64,000 nt of DNA from Novosphingobium resinovorum. Lineage in GTDB: Bacteria; Pseudomonadota; Alphaproteobacteria; Sphingomonadales; Sphingomonadaceae. This document shows, in pieces, positions 35,261 through 43,517 of the stretch. Location of the stretch: positions 2,542,001 to 2,606,000 of the forward strand of contig NZ_CP017075.1 of NCBI RefSeq assembly GCF_001742225.1, read 5' to 3'. How positions within the stretch are numbered: position 1 is the first letter of the stretch; each line of letters opens with the position of its first letter. The position numbers and the translations under genes were made by a program. The notes beneath the pieces are model-generated. The model had not been told where the DNA came from. It searched no databases and was given only the letters and a program-made list of their open reading frames with translations.

Positions 35261-36847
35261 TCAGCCGACCGCTTCGGCGTCTTTCGCGGCTTCACGGTCG
35301 CGCAGCATCTTGCGGTGGACCTTGCCTGCGGGGTTCTTGGGAAGCTCGTCGACGAACTCGACGAGACGCGGAAATTCATGCTGGGCGAGGCGTTCGCGGG
35401 TGAAGTCCTGAAGCTCGCGCACAAAGGCGTCGTCGGCGGCGCGGTTCGAGACGACGAAGGCCTTCACCACCTGCCCGCGCTGCTCGTCGGGCACGCCGAT
35501 TACGCCGCATTCGAGGACGTCGTCGTGGCGCAGCATGGTGTTCTCGATCTCGACTGCGCTCATCGTCCAGCCGGCCGAAATGATGACGTCGTCGGCGCGG
35601 CCGCAATGGTAGAAATAGCCGTCCGCGTCGGTCTTCGCGCGGTCCTTGGTGGTCATCCAGGTGCCGGCTCGCCACAGCATCAGCTCGCCGATCTCACCGG
35701 GATCGCAGACCGAGCCGTCCGGGCGCTGGACTTCCAGCCGCTGCCCCGGCACCGCCTTGCCGAGCGCGCCGGGCTTGACCGGGAAGTCTTCCGCGCCGGG
35801 GTAGTTCACCAGCACCACGCCGATCTCGGTGGTGCCGTACATCGAGCAGGCCGGCACCTTGAACCACTGGTCGATCCACTCCAGCGTCGCCGGATCGATC
35901 GGCTCTCCGGTGAACGACAGCTTGTCGAAGCGGAACGTGAAGTCCGCCGCCCGGCCGCTGTTCTTCATCATGCGGTAGTGCGTCGCGGCCGCCGACATGT
36001 TGGTGATACCAAAGTCGTCCAGTGCTCGCATCAGCCGCACCGGGTCGAAGCGGCCGGCGAACGTCCCCGTCGTCACCCCCAGCGCCAGCGGGGCGAGTGT
36101 TCCGTGCCACAGGCCATGCCCCCAAGCCGGGCTCGAGGGACAGAAGAATGCGTCCCCGGGCCGGATGCCGGTGCCGTAGAGCGCGGCGAACATCAGCGTC
36201 ACCAGCGTGCGGTGCGAGTGCTTCACCGCCTCGGGCAATTCGCGCGTCGTACCGCTGGTGTACTGGAACACGGCCATGTCATTGGCGCGTGTTCTGGGCT
36301 CGTAGCTGGTTGGAAGATCCCCAAGCGAGGCGAGAAAAGCCTCGTCCGCCACGATCACCTTTGGCTTTCCGTCTGCCGCGACCGAGCGTGCAAGCTCCGC
36401 TTTTTCGGCATTCGTGACCAGAATCTCGGGCTCGCAGTCGCCGATGCGCAAACGCAGCGCGTCGGGCCCGAACAGGGTGAACAGCGGAACCGAGATCGCC
36501 CCGGTCTGCATCGCCCCGAACAGGCACACGTAGAAGGGGAGCGAGGGCTCGAGCATGAAGGCGATCCGCTCGCCGGGCCGCACGCCTTGCGCATCGAGCC
36601 AGTGCGCGAACTGCGCCGCGCCCTTCGCGATCGTGTCGAAGCTCAGGACTTCGTCCGCGCCATCGGCATGGGCGATCCGCACCGCGTCGCGCTCCGAACC
36701 GTCGGCATGGCGGGTCACGCATTCATGCGCGATGTTGAAGTACTCTCGGTCGCCGTCGAACAACTCCCACAGCGCCGCCGACGAAGCATGGGCCTGTGCA
36801 TCAGCATAGCGCGTGTAGTCGGTCAGCCCTGAAATCATTTTGGCCAT
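35261..36847 (-). CDS. AMP-dependent acyl-CoA ligase (benzoate/acetyl-CoA-synthetase type)
   Basis: 528 residues from an ATG at 36847, chosen because GGACAGGACGG lies upstream at proper distance; an ATG eight codons earlier (36871) is possible. Adenylate-forming motifs in order: FQYTSGTTRELPEAVKHSH (P-loop, about 187-205), MYGTTEIGVV (about 306-315), the YFYHCGRADDVIISAGW hinge (about 384-400), and KNPAGKVHRKMLRDRE near the C-terminus with the catalytic lysine. It activates a carboxylic acid to its CoA ester. It is the first gene of the operon and is divergent from the IclR regulator. Confidence 0.93.
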   Translation of the reverse strand: MAKMISGLTDYTRYADAQAHASSAALWELFDGDREYFNIAHECVTRHADGSERDAVRIAHADGADEVLSFDTIAKGAAQFAHWLDAQGVRPGERIAFMLEPSLPFYVCLFGAMQTGAISVPLFTLFGPDALRLRIGDCEPEILVTNAEKAELARSVAADGKPKVIVADEAFLASLGDLPTSYEPRTRANDMAVFQYTSGTTRELPEAVKHSHRTLVTLMFAALYGTGIRPGDAFFCPSSPAWGHGLWHGTLAPLALGVTTGTFAGRFDPVRLMRALDDFGITNMSAAATHYRMMKNSGRAADFTFRFDKLSFTGEPIDPATLEWIDQWFKVPACSMYGTTEIGVVLVNYPGAEDFPVKPGALGKAVPGQRLEVQRPDGSVCDPGEIGELMLWRAGTWMTTKDRAKTDADGYFYHCGRADDVIISAGWTMSAVEIENTMLRHDDVLECGVIGVPDEQRGQVVKAFVVSNRAADDAFVRELQDFTRERLAQHEFPRLVEFVDELPKNPAGKVHRKMLRDREAAKDAEAVG

Positions 36848-36948
36848 CAACCGTCCTGTCCCCTGGCTCATTTCCGCCGGGTCGAATCGCCGCGACGAAG
36901 GTTGTCCTTGTGTTCAGCACTGCTGCCACAACGGCCTTGTTTTTGTAA

Positions 36949-36977
36949 ATATTGAATGTTATTCTATATATTGAATG
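36949..36977. promoter_or_regulatory. AT-rich repeat and dyad at the IclR start, candidate operator
   Basis: The 10-mer ATATTGAATG occurs at 36949-36958 and again at 36968-36977, the second copy including the IclR start codon. The same stretch forms an imperfect dyad centred near 36959 (AATATTGAAT opposite ATTCTATATATT). It is strongly AT-rich compared with the surrounding sequence and lies between the divergent regulator and ligase genes, where IclR proteins usually bind. Confidence 0.5.
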
Positions 36978-37742
36978 AAAAGCGGTATTGATACAGCTAA
37001 TACCAGCAAGGCCCCAGCCATCGCCCGGGCGGCAGCGGTGCTGCGCCTGCTGGGCAAGCATGGTGCGCCTCTCGGCGTTCAGGCGATCGCCCGTGAACTC
37101 GGCCTCGTACCCAGCACGTGTCTGTATGTGCTGCGCGCCCTGGTGACAGAGGATCTGGTGGCCTTCGATGCCGACACCAAACGCTATTCTCTCGATGCCG
37201 GCGTGCTGACACTGGCTCGTGCCTGGTTGCGCAAGGATCAGTTCAACGACCTTGCCCAGCCCGCTCTGGACCGCATCGCCCGCGAGTTCGGTACGACAGC
37301 CATGGGGGTCCAGGTCTTCGGCCTGGACCACATCATCGTCACAGCGATGTCGCAATCGGGCCAGAACTTCCAGCTCTCGACGCAAGTCGGCAGCCGTTTC
37401 CCGGCGTTGGTGTCAGCAACCGGACGATGCATCGCCGCTTTCGGAGGGTACCCGCAAAGCGAACTGAAACCGCGATTTGATCAGCTGCGCTGGGACGAGC
37501 CACCAAGCTGGGAAGACTGGCTTGCGCAGGTAGACGACGCGCGCGTTTCAGGTGTCGCGGTGGATGCAGGGCACTACCTGTCAGGGGTCACGGTGGTAGC
37601 CGCGCCTGTATGGAAGGGGGGCAGACCCAGCCATGCGCTTGTGGCGATAGGGATCGGCGCAGCCTTACGCATCGAACTGCCGCGGCTGAAGGAGGTCCTC
37701 AAGGCTGCGGCCAGCGCGCTCAGCGGGCAGATCGCAGCCTAA
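36975..37742 (+). CDS. IclR-family transcriptional regulator
   Basis: 255 residues. A winged helix-turn-helix (about 17-75; ARAAAVLRLLGKHG, VQAIARELGLVPSTCLYVLRAL) is followed by the IclR effector domain (about 80-250) with LVSATGRCIAAFGG and VSGVAVDAGHYLSGVTVVAAPVW, the usual ligand-pocket strands. No ribosome site precedes the ATG, so translation may be leaderless, or the start may be slightly different. It is divergent from the catabolic operon and is expected to control it in response to a pathway acid. Confidence 0.92.
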   Translation: MKSGIDTANTSKAPAIARAAAVLRLLGKHGAPLGVQAIARELGLVPSTCLYVLRALVTEDLVAFDADTKRYSLDAGVLTLARAWLRKDQFNDLAQPALDRIAREFGTTAMGVQVFGLDHIIVTAMSQSGQNFQLSTQVGSRFPALVSATGRCIAAFGGYPQSELKPRFDQLRWDEPPSWEDWLAQVDDARVSGVAVDAGHYLSGVTVVAAPVWKGGRPSHALVAIGIGAALRIELPRLKEVLKAAASALSGQIAA

Positions 37743-37967
37743 GCAGCAGCAGCCTAGTCAGCAATTGAGCCAGCCGGCCCGCGTGTTGTCACCGCTGACC
37801 TCGCGAATCGGCAGGGATCGGTGGTGACCTTGGCCCTCGACAGATATCGGCTGCCTCCGACTTGCGAAAACGCACAGGGCGCACTCGACCACAAAGGGTT
37901 CACGTAAGAAATCACGAAGGGACATCTGTACCTTGACGCCTGGAGCGACAGATGTTCGAACCTGCTC

Positions 37968-38645
37968 GTGACTGACGATTCCCCCAATTCCGCCGCCAAG
38001 TCCCCTCCGCCAGTAACCAGGGCAGAGGCCCGCGCGGATGAAGCGGCGGCTATCCGCCGCCGCTGGATTACGCTGGGCGAAGTACTTACGGTGATCGCGG
38101 TCACCATCTCCGGCTTGACCTTGTGGAACAGCTGGAGCCAGCGCAGCGAGACTGAAGCCGGAAAGAACGCCGATGCCCGGCGCGCTTCCACCAAGGCGGC
38201 GATGCTCACTCTTGTGGCAGCCCGGACGAATGAGGACGAACTGGTCCTGAAGCCCGCATCGCCCGAGCAATCGGTTCAGAGCCAGAGTATCGCCTTTCCC
38301 AGCGCACTCGCTCTTGCTGCCGCGGAAACCACGGGAGAACCTAGGATTGAGGCGCGATGGTTTGAAAACGCGCTCAAGAAGGCCCGCAGCCGAGCCAGAC
38401 TGCCTGACAGCAGCCGCGGTGACGAGAAGCTGCCAGTCCTCGTCACTACCCGTTTCCTGGCTGACGGCAAACTCCGTGAGGAGTTGGCGATCTACGACAT
38501 CGGTTACAGCATCGCGGGTCGCTGGCTGGGCGGCCACAGCATCACGCTGCGCGGCGTCTCACTGGTGGCCCGCACCCGCAAGTCTGCAGGAAAGAGCCTG
38601 CTCGATGCACGCTGGAAAGCGGTTCTGGCACAAGCAGCAATCTGA
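37968..38645 (+). CDS. Single-pass membrane protein of unknown function
   Basis: 225 residues from a GTG at 37968 (ribosome site weak). The N-terminal 30 residues are charged, then one helix (about 36-56; WITLGEVLTVIAVTISGLTLW in part) and a coiled-coil-like SQRSETEAGKNAD. The remainder is a periplasmic or cytoplasmic domain with alternating strands (LVTTRFLADGKLREELAIYDIGY, HSITLRGVSLVART in part). I do not recognise the family. It is flanked by about 225 and 300 bp of apparently non-coding DNA and is not in an obvious operon. Confidence 0.7.
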   Translation: MTDDSPNSAAKSPPPVTRAEARADEAAAIRRRWITLGEVLTVIAVTISGLTLWNSWSQRSETEAGKNADARRASTKAAMLTLVAARTNEDELVLKPASPEQSVQSQSIAFPSALALAAAETTGEPRIEARWFENALKKARSRARLPDSSRGDEKLPVLVTTRFLADGKLREELAIYDIGYSIAGRWLGGHSITLRGVSLVARTRKSAGKSLLDARWKAVLAQAAI

Positions 38646-38948
38646 AACACAGGGATTTTTTCCGACCTTGCACTCGTTGCCAGCGCATGAGGTGCCTGCG
38701 GCGCGGCGCTGTGGGGGTATATCCGTTTCTGATGCATGCCTGACGGCTCGCGTAATGAGGCTGCCAATCCTCGCGCGTTGGCAGCCCAGTCCTCCCGTCT
38801 TGCGACTGTCGCATTCCACCGGCATTGCGAGGGCATAAGCACGGGTTGCCGCGCGTGAGGCTCTCGTCTGCGCATATTCGCTGGAAATGCGCGGAGCTTT
38901 CGCGTCTGGAGCGCCCGCTCACACCGAGCTTCAGGAGACCGTTTCCCA
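38646..38948. other. Intergenic stretch upstream of the MscS-type channel
   Basis: About 300 bp with no credible gene. It presumably holds the channel promoter; I see no clear hairpin or operator. Confidence 0.4.
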
Positions 38949-40598
38949 ATGTTGCGCAAACTGGCCCGGCTTTGGGCGTTATTCCTTCTCGCCCTGATCG
39001 CCTCGCAGGCCCAGGCGCAGCTGCTGCCGACGCCCAAGGCCGAGGAATCCAAGACGACAGGGACGGACGCGGCCACAGCCACTCCGGCACCCGCCGCCGC
39101 GCCCCCGACCGATCCGTTAGGGCGCGAGACGCCGCGCGATGCCGTGTCGGGGCTGCTCGCGGCGTTGGCAGAGCGAGACTATCCTTTGGCCGCCAACTAT
39201 TTCGAGGCCCGCTCCAACGGGGAGCAACTCGCGAAGGAGATGCAGGCGGTGCTCGACGCGGGCGGATCGCTGTTGCCGTTCGGGGCGCTGTCGAACGATC
39301 CGGCGGGCGTCCTCGACGACGGGCTCAAGCCCGCGCAGGAGCGCGTAGGCGACCTTGGCGATGCGGCCAAGACACCGATCCTGCTGACGCACGGCACCAA
39401 CCGCTCCGGCGCGCGAATCTGGCGCATCGCCCGCGAGACGAGCGCGGCCGCCCATACGCTGCAACCTAAAACGAAGCAGGCCGTGGATGCCGGGCCGGAG
39501 ATCGCCGGCGCTTCGCTGGAGGACTGGGTGCGCCTGCTGGGTATCGCCGCGCTGGTGTTTCTCGGCTTCCAGCTGGTCAACGCAGGGCTGCTCTTCACGA
39601 TGGGGCGAATCATCGCCGACAAGGAGAACAGCCGCGTCTACCGCCTGACCCAGGCGGCGATGCCGCCGCTCAGCCTGTTCTTCGCCACCGTGGTCTTCAC
39701 CTTCTGGGCCGGGTCGATGCCGGTCTCGATCGTCGCGCGGCAACTGCTGCTGCGCTATATCGGAATCTTCGCCTGGGTGGCGCTGGCCTGGTTCCTGTTC
39801 CGCATGGTCGATTCCGTCTCGGCCCTGCTGATCAGCCGCATGGCCGGGCAGGAGCGGCGGCAGGCGGTTTCGGTCGTCACGCTGATCCGGCGCGCGGCCA
39901 AGATCCTGCTGCTGTTCATCGCCATGGTCGCGGTGCTCGATACCTTCGGGATCGACGTGACGACGGGCGTGGCGGCGCTGGGCATCGGCGGCATCGCGCT
40001 GGCGCTGGGTGCACAGAAGACGGTCGAGAACCTCGTCGGCTCGGTCACCCTGATCGCCGACAAGCCGGTGCAGGTGGGCGACTTCTGCAAGGTCGGCGAC
40101 GTCACCGGCACGGTCGAGGACATCGGCATCCGCTCCACCCGCATCCGCACGCTGGAGCGCACCGTCGTCACCATCCCCAATGGCGATTTCTCCTCGCGCC
40201 AGATCGAGAACTACGCGCAGCGCGACCGCTTTCTGTTCAATCCGACGATCGGGGTGGAATACGGCATCGGCTCGGCCAAGCTGCTGGAGGCGGTGGAGCT
40301 GATCGAGGAAGTCCTGAACGCGCACGACCGGATCATCAAGCCCGGCGCCCGCGCGCGGTTCAAGGCCTTCGGCGCCAGTTCGCTGGACATCGAGGTATTC
40401 TCGTACATCGAGGCGGCTACCTTCGACGAGAGCCTGGTGATCCGGCAGGACCTGCTGCTGCTGATCTTTGCCGCGCTGGAGCAGGCCGAGGTCGGCATCG
40501 CCTTCCCCACCAGCACCGTCCACCTCACCCCGCACAAGGCGCCGACGACGCGGCCCGCCTCGCTCGACATCGATCCCGCGCCGCAGCGGGGAGCGTGA
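38949..40598 (+). CDS. MscS-family mechanosensitive ion channel with periplasmic N-terminus
   Basis: 549 residues. Signal peptide about 1-24 (LALIASQAQA), a Pro/Ala-rich linker, then a helical periplasmic domain to about residue 175. Membrane helices follow (about 190-215, 235-255, 265-290, 320-345). The pore-lining region GVAALGIGGIALALGAQKTVENLVGS is the MscS TM3 signature (given here as 345-370), and the beta domain has FCKVGDVTGTVEDIGIRSTRI. It releases solutes on hypo-osmotic shock, at the inner membrane. The N-terminal extension resembles that of larger sphingomonad MscS members. Confidence 0.92.
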   Translation: MLRKLARLWALFLLALIASQAQAQLLPTPKAEESKTTGTDAATATPAPAAAPPTDPLGRETPRDAVSGLLAALAERDYPLAANYFEARSNGEQLAKEMQAVLDAGGSLLPFGALSNDPAGVLDDGLKPAQERVGDLGDAAKTPILLTHGTNRSGARIWRIARETSAAAHTLQPKTKQAVDAGPEIAGASLEDWVRLLGIAALVFLGFQLVNAGLLFTMGRIIADKENSRVYRLTQAAMPPLSLFFATVVFTFWAGSMPVSIVARQLLLRYIGIFAWVALAWFLFRMVDSVSALLISRMAGQERRQAVSVVTLIRRAAKILLLFIAMVAVLDTFGIDVTTGVAALGIGGIALALGAQKTVENLVGSVTLIADKPVQVGDFCKVGDVTGTVEDIGIRSTRIRTLERTVVTIPNGDFSSRQIENYAQRDRFLFNPTIGVEYGIGSAKLLEAVELIEEVLNAHDRIIKPGARARFKAFGASSLDIEVFSYIEAATFDESLVIRQDLLLLIFAALEQAEVGIAFPTSTVHLTPHKAPTTRPASLDIDPAPQRGA

Positions 40599-40807
40599 AT
40601 CTCCACCCTGCGGAGCAAGCCGGACGGAGGATTTATCAACGCCTTATTGCCGAGGCGCGGCTTTTAAGATCGATTGCATAGTATAGTGTCGGAGATTGCG
40701 GGTCACTGGTGAATATTGCGTTTACCATCGGCAAGCAGGGGCGACCTTACTTCTCGGGTCAGGGGCAGCGGGCCGAAGCAATTCGGTGCGGTACTTTGAG
40801 AGCGCGG

Positions 40808-41140
40808 ATGGCGGATAATTCAAGTTGGGGCCTGGGTGACGGCAGCACCCGGACTTCCGCGGCGCAGCAGGAATACTGGTTTTCGCTCAGGCTCCGGGTC
40901 GATGCACCCGCGCAGCTATGGCAGGCGGCCGCCTTGCGCTGCCTCAGCCAGTCCGACCTGACGCAGGACGAGGTCGAGGACCTGATCGGCCCGATCGAGG
41001 ACCCCTCTATCGCCGACTGTCTGATGATGCTCGCCTTGCCCGAGCGCATTCCCGGCTGCACTCGGCTCGACACTACCCTGCAGCAGAGCGCGGCGGGAGA
41101 GCCTGCAGCCGTGCGCGAACGCAGCGACGCGATGGATTGA
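40808..41140 (+). CDS. Small hypothetical protein at the edge of the flagellar cluster
   Basis: 110 residues from an ATG at 40808 with GAGAG upstream; the frame opens earlier (40709, GTG) but the sequence before 40808 looks non-coding. The body is acidic and helical (LWQAAALRCLSQSDLTQDEVEDLIGP, in part), without signal peptide. It sits between the MscS gene and the repeat copy at 41146. No family recognised. Confidence 0.55.
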   Translation: MADNSSWGLGDGSTRTSAAQQEYWFSLRLRVDAPAQLWQAAALRCLSQSDLTQDEVEDLIGPIEDPSIADCLMMLALPERIPGCTRLDTTLQQSAAGEPAAVRERSDAMD

Positions 41141-41145
41141 GATAG

Positions 41146-41265
41146 TCCTCCCTGTCACGAAGCGATGGGGAGGGGGACCGCCGACACAGTCGGTGGCGGA
41201 GGGGGAAGAACCCCTCCGTCAGCCCTGCGGGCTGCCACCTCCCCATTCCTGCGGAACAGGGAGGA
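41146..41265 (+). repeat. 120-bp intergenic palindromic repeat, copy A
   Basis: Begins TCCTCCCTGTCACGAAGCGA and ends with the inverted CAGGGAGGA. Internal blocks include GGGGACCGCCGAC and CCCTCCGTCAGCC. The same element recurs at 49898-50018 (opposite orientation) and 55072-55202. Terminal inverted repeats without any coding capacity suggest a MITE-like or REP-type element. Confidence 0.85.
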
Positions 41266-41270
41266 TGCCC

Positions 41271-41969
41271 TCACTCCTTCGTCGAGGTCGAAGGCGCCGT
41301 CAGCGCCACCAGCCCCGTCGCGGACAGGCGGATGCCGTTGACACCCAGCATGATGCTGGTCCCGTCGGTCACCACGTCGTCCACCACGCCCACCGAGTTG
41401 ATCGTGGTCGGCAATGTCGATCCGTTCGCGGCCTGCGCGTTGATCGAAAGGGTATAGGCGCCCGCCGCGGCCTTGGTGCCGTCGGTCTGAGTGCCGTCCC
41501 ACTTGTAGGTGCCCTGGGTCTCGCTGGGGTCGAGGGTAACGGTGGCCACGGTGCCGCCCAGCGCGTCCTTGATCGTCGCGGTGACGGTGGAGGGAGTGCC
41601 GTCGACATAGTAGGTCCACTTGGCGGGATTGTCGCCCAGCCCCGCCACCGCGCTGTCGAAGCGCGCCTCGCGGCCGATGTAGCTCGATGCCTGCGCCATC
41701 TGCTGCGACAGGAGCTGGCCGAGGATGTCGTCGAGCTTGCCGGTCTGCTGGATCGACTGTTCCACCTGCGAATACTGCACCAGCTGTTGCGTGTACTCCG
41801 AGGTGTTCATCGGATCGAGCGGGTCCTGGTTCGTCATCTGCGTGGTCAGCAGCTTGAGGAACAGGTTGTAGTCGGCCAGCAGGCTGGTCGAGGCGGCGGC
41901 GGTCTTGCTGGTGGTGCCGGAAGTGCCCGAGGAGGCGGAGGCGGAGGCAGTGTCGGTAACGGTCGTCAT
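41271..41969 (-). CDS. flgD: Flagellar hook capping protein FlgD
   Basis: 232 residues, normal for FlgD, which scaffolds hook assembly outside the cell. The N-terminal signature LLADYNLFLKLLTTQMTNQDPLDPM (about 30-54) with TSEYTQQLVQYSQVEQS is diagnostic. The C-terminal half (about 100-225) contains the FLgD Ig-like and Tudor-like strands (GTYKWDGTQTDGT, AAAGAYTLSINA). No signal peptide, as expected for a flagellar-export substrate. It is 12 bp after fliK, so the two are co-transcribed. Confidence 0.94.
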   Translation of the reverse strand: MTTVTDTASASASSGTSGTTSKTAAASTSLLADYNLFLKLLTTQMTNQDPLDPMNTSEYTQQLVQYSQVEQSIQQTGKLDDILGQLLSQQMAQASSYIGREARFDSAVAGLGDNPAKWTYYVDGTPSTVTATIKDALGGTVATVTLDPSETQGTYKWDGTQTDGTKAAAGAYTLSINAQAANGSTLPTTINSVGVVDDVVTDGTSIMLGVNGIRLSATGLVALTAPSTSTKE

Positions 41970-41981
41970 TGTCGTGCTGCC

Positions 41982-43382
41982 TTATGCCATGAGATCGAGA
42001 TTGCCGCTGCCGCGCAGCGACCGCAGGATGGGGGCGGCCTCTTCCTGCGCGCCGGTGAACTCGGCGGCCGCGCCTTGCGGACGGGTGGACGGGCGATGCT
42101 GGCCCGTCCCGTTGCCGAAGCCGCCGCCGCCGTTGGCCGAAGTGTCGAAGCGCAGCGACTGGGCATCGGCGCGTACGCCCGCATCGCTGAGCGCACGGTC
42201 GAGGTGAGTGCTCTCGCGGCGCAGCAGGTCGAGCGCGGCGGGCTGGTCGGCGGAGACCACGGCGCGCAGGGTGCCGTCCTCGTCGAAGCCCATGCGCACG
42301 TCGATACGGCCCATCTCGCGCGGGTCGAGGCGGATCAGCAGCGCGTCGCGCAGGCCGTCCGGCCCGCCATCGAGAGCCCGCGCGATGGCGACGCCGACGT
42401 CCGCGCCTAAGCGGCCCTCACGCACGGTCACGCTGGCCTCGGCGGCTGCCGGGCGCGCGGTGTCGTAAGGGAGCGCGGCCGGATGGCGCGTGGTCGCGGC
42501 GTCCAGCGTCTGGGTGAACAGCGGGGCGGAGACGCGAGCCTCGGACACGGGCGTCGCGGTGTCCTCAGCGGCTTGCGGCGCGGCGTGGGCGACGGGCGCG
42601 GCGGGACGCGGCCCTTCGGGTTGGGGCGCGGCGGTTGTCGGCGCCGGGTCGGCGGGCGTCGTCGGAGCGGGGGCCATCGCCGCGATGACGGGCGTTCCGG
42701 GCGCCGGGGCAGAGGCAGAGGCAGAGGCAGAGGCAGAGGACGGCGCCGGACTGGCCGTCGCGGTGGTCTTGCGCTTTGCCGGACGGGCCGCGTCGATGGC
42801 GGCCTCCGGCTGCGCAGCCTCTTCGGCCTGCGTCGCCTCGGCCAGTGTGACCGGCGCGAGAGTTTCCGGGTCTGCGAGGCCCGGTTCGGCGGCCACCACC
42901 ATGACCTCTGCGGGAGTGGTCGCGGGTGCCTGCGCCTTGGAGGTATCCACCGCCGTCTCGGATGTCGGGTCTGCCGGTGACGATGCGATCGGAAGCGGCG
43001 GCGTCGCCACCGGAGTTGACGCGGTCGCAGGAATGGCTGGTGCCTCGGTCCCGGCGCGCGGCGGAACCGGCTCGGCGGGAGCGACGGGTGTTTCGGTCGC
43101 CGCCGGGGGGGCAGGTGTGACGACCGGCTCGGCCGGGACCTGCTGCGTCGCGACAGTCACCGCCGCGACTTGCGGCGCGATCCGGCCGGAAAGCGGGAGG
43201 GCCTGCTCCGCGACCGGCGGCCCCTCGCCCGCCTGCGCAGCTTCGTCGATCTTCGCCCCGGCACTCGCCCCCACGCTTTCAAGCGCGGCGAGGAAAGCGC
43301 CGGTTTCCGCATGCCCGACGCTCGGCACAGGCGTGCCCGGAGCGGCAAGGGTCGGGAAGAAAGTCGTCACGGGAACGGGCAT
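41982..43382 (-). CDS. fliK: Flagellar hook-length control protein FliK
   Basis: 466 residues. The first 300 are low-complexity Pro/Ala/Glu/Thr, as usual for the ruler part; an Ala/Ser stretch near 215-225 reflects a 6-bp (AGAGGC) tandem run at about 42714-42740. The C-terminal globular domain (about 355-440) has LLIRLDPREMGRIDVRM, DGTLRAVVSADQPAALDLLR and the final LRFD strand of Flg_hook (FliK C-terminal) domains. It measures hook length and switches export specificity through FlhB, which is encoded at 61052. Upstream lies the divergent Fic gene. Confidence 0.9.
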   Translation of the reverse strand: MPVPVTTFFPTLAAPGTPVPSVGHAETGAFLAALESVGASAGAKIDEAAQAGEGPPVAEQALPLSGRIAPQVAAVTVATQQVPAEPVVTPAPPAATETPVAPAEPVPPRAGTEAPAIPATASTPVATPPLPIASSPADPTSETAVDTSKAQAPATTPAEVMVVAAEPGLADPETLAPVTLAEATQAEEAAQPEAAIDAARPAKRKTTATASPAPSSASASASASAPAPGTPVIAAMAPAPTTPADPAPTTAAPQPEGPRPAAPVAHAAPQAAEDTATPVSEARVSAPLFTQTLDAATTRHPAALPYDTARPAAAEASVTVREGRLGADVGVAIARALDGGPDGLRDALLIRLDPREMGRIDVRMGFDEDGTLRAVVSADQPAALDLLRRESTHLDRALSDAGVRADAQSLRFDTSANGGGGFGNGTGQHRPSTRPQGAAAEFTGAQEEAAPILRSLRGSGNLDLMA

Positions 43383-43459
43383 CGGTTCATCATAGGACGC
43401 TCGCGCACCGGACGGTCGCGGGTGCGATCTTATGCGCGGGGCTGATCGATGAGTGGCCC

Positions 43460-43488
43460 TTCAATAAATCAAAATAATGCCATATAAT
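43460..43488 (+). promoter_or_regulatory. Sigma-70-type promoter of the Fic gene
   Basis: A -35-like TTCAAT (43460-43465) and a perfect TATAAT (43483-43488) are 17 bp apart, within a distinctly AT-rich patch. The -10 ends 28 bp before the Fic ATG. Confidence 0.55.
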
Positions 43489-43517
43489 GATCGATAGAAA
43501 GGTATCCCATCGATCAT
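43487..43517 (+). promoter_or_regulatory. 9-bp perfect inverted repeat spanning the Fic start codon
   Basis: ATGATCGAT (43487-43495) and ATCGATCAT (43509-43517) are perfect inverted copies separated by 13 bases. The ribosome-binding GAAAGG lies in the loop and the A and U of the AUG in the right arm. It may act as an operator directly downstream of the -10, or as an RNA hairpin limiting translation. Confidence 0.7.

Noticed and set aside
34154..36832. 892-codon open frame on the + strand opposite the ligase and dehydratase genes
   Set aside because: It is the antisense of two well-supported enzymes; its composition (Val/Arg/His-rich) is a product of high GC and it has no domain signature.
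40599..40807. GTG-started extension (40709) of the small protein at 40808
   Set aside because: The extra 33 residues lack coding character, and the ATG at 40808 has a better ribosome site.
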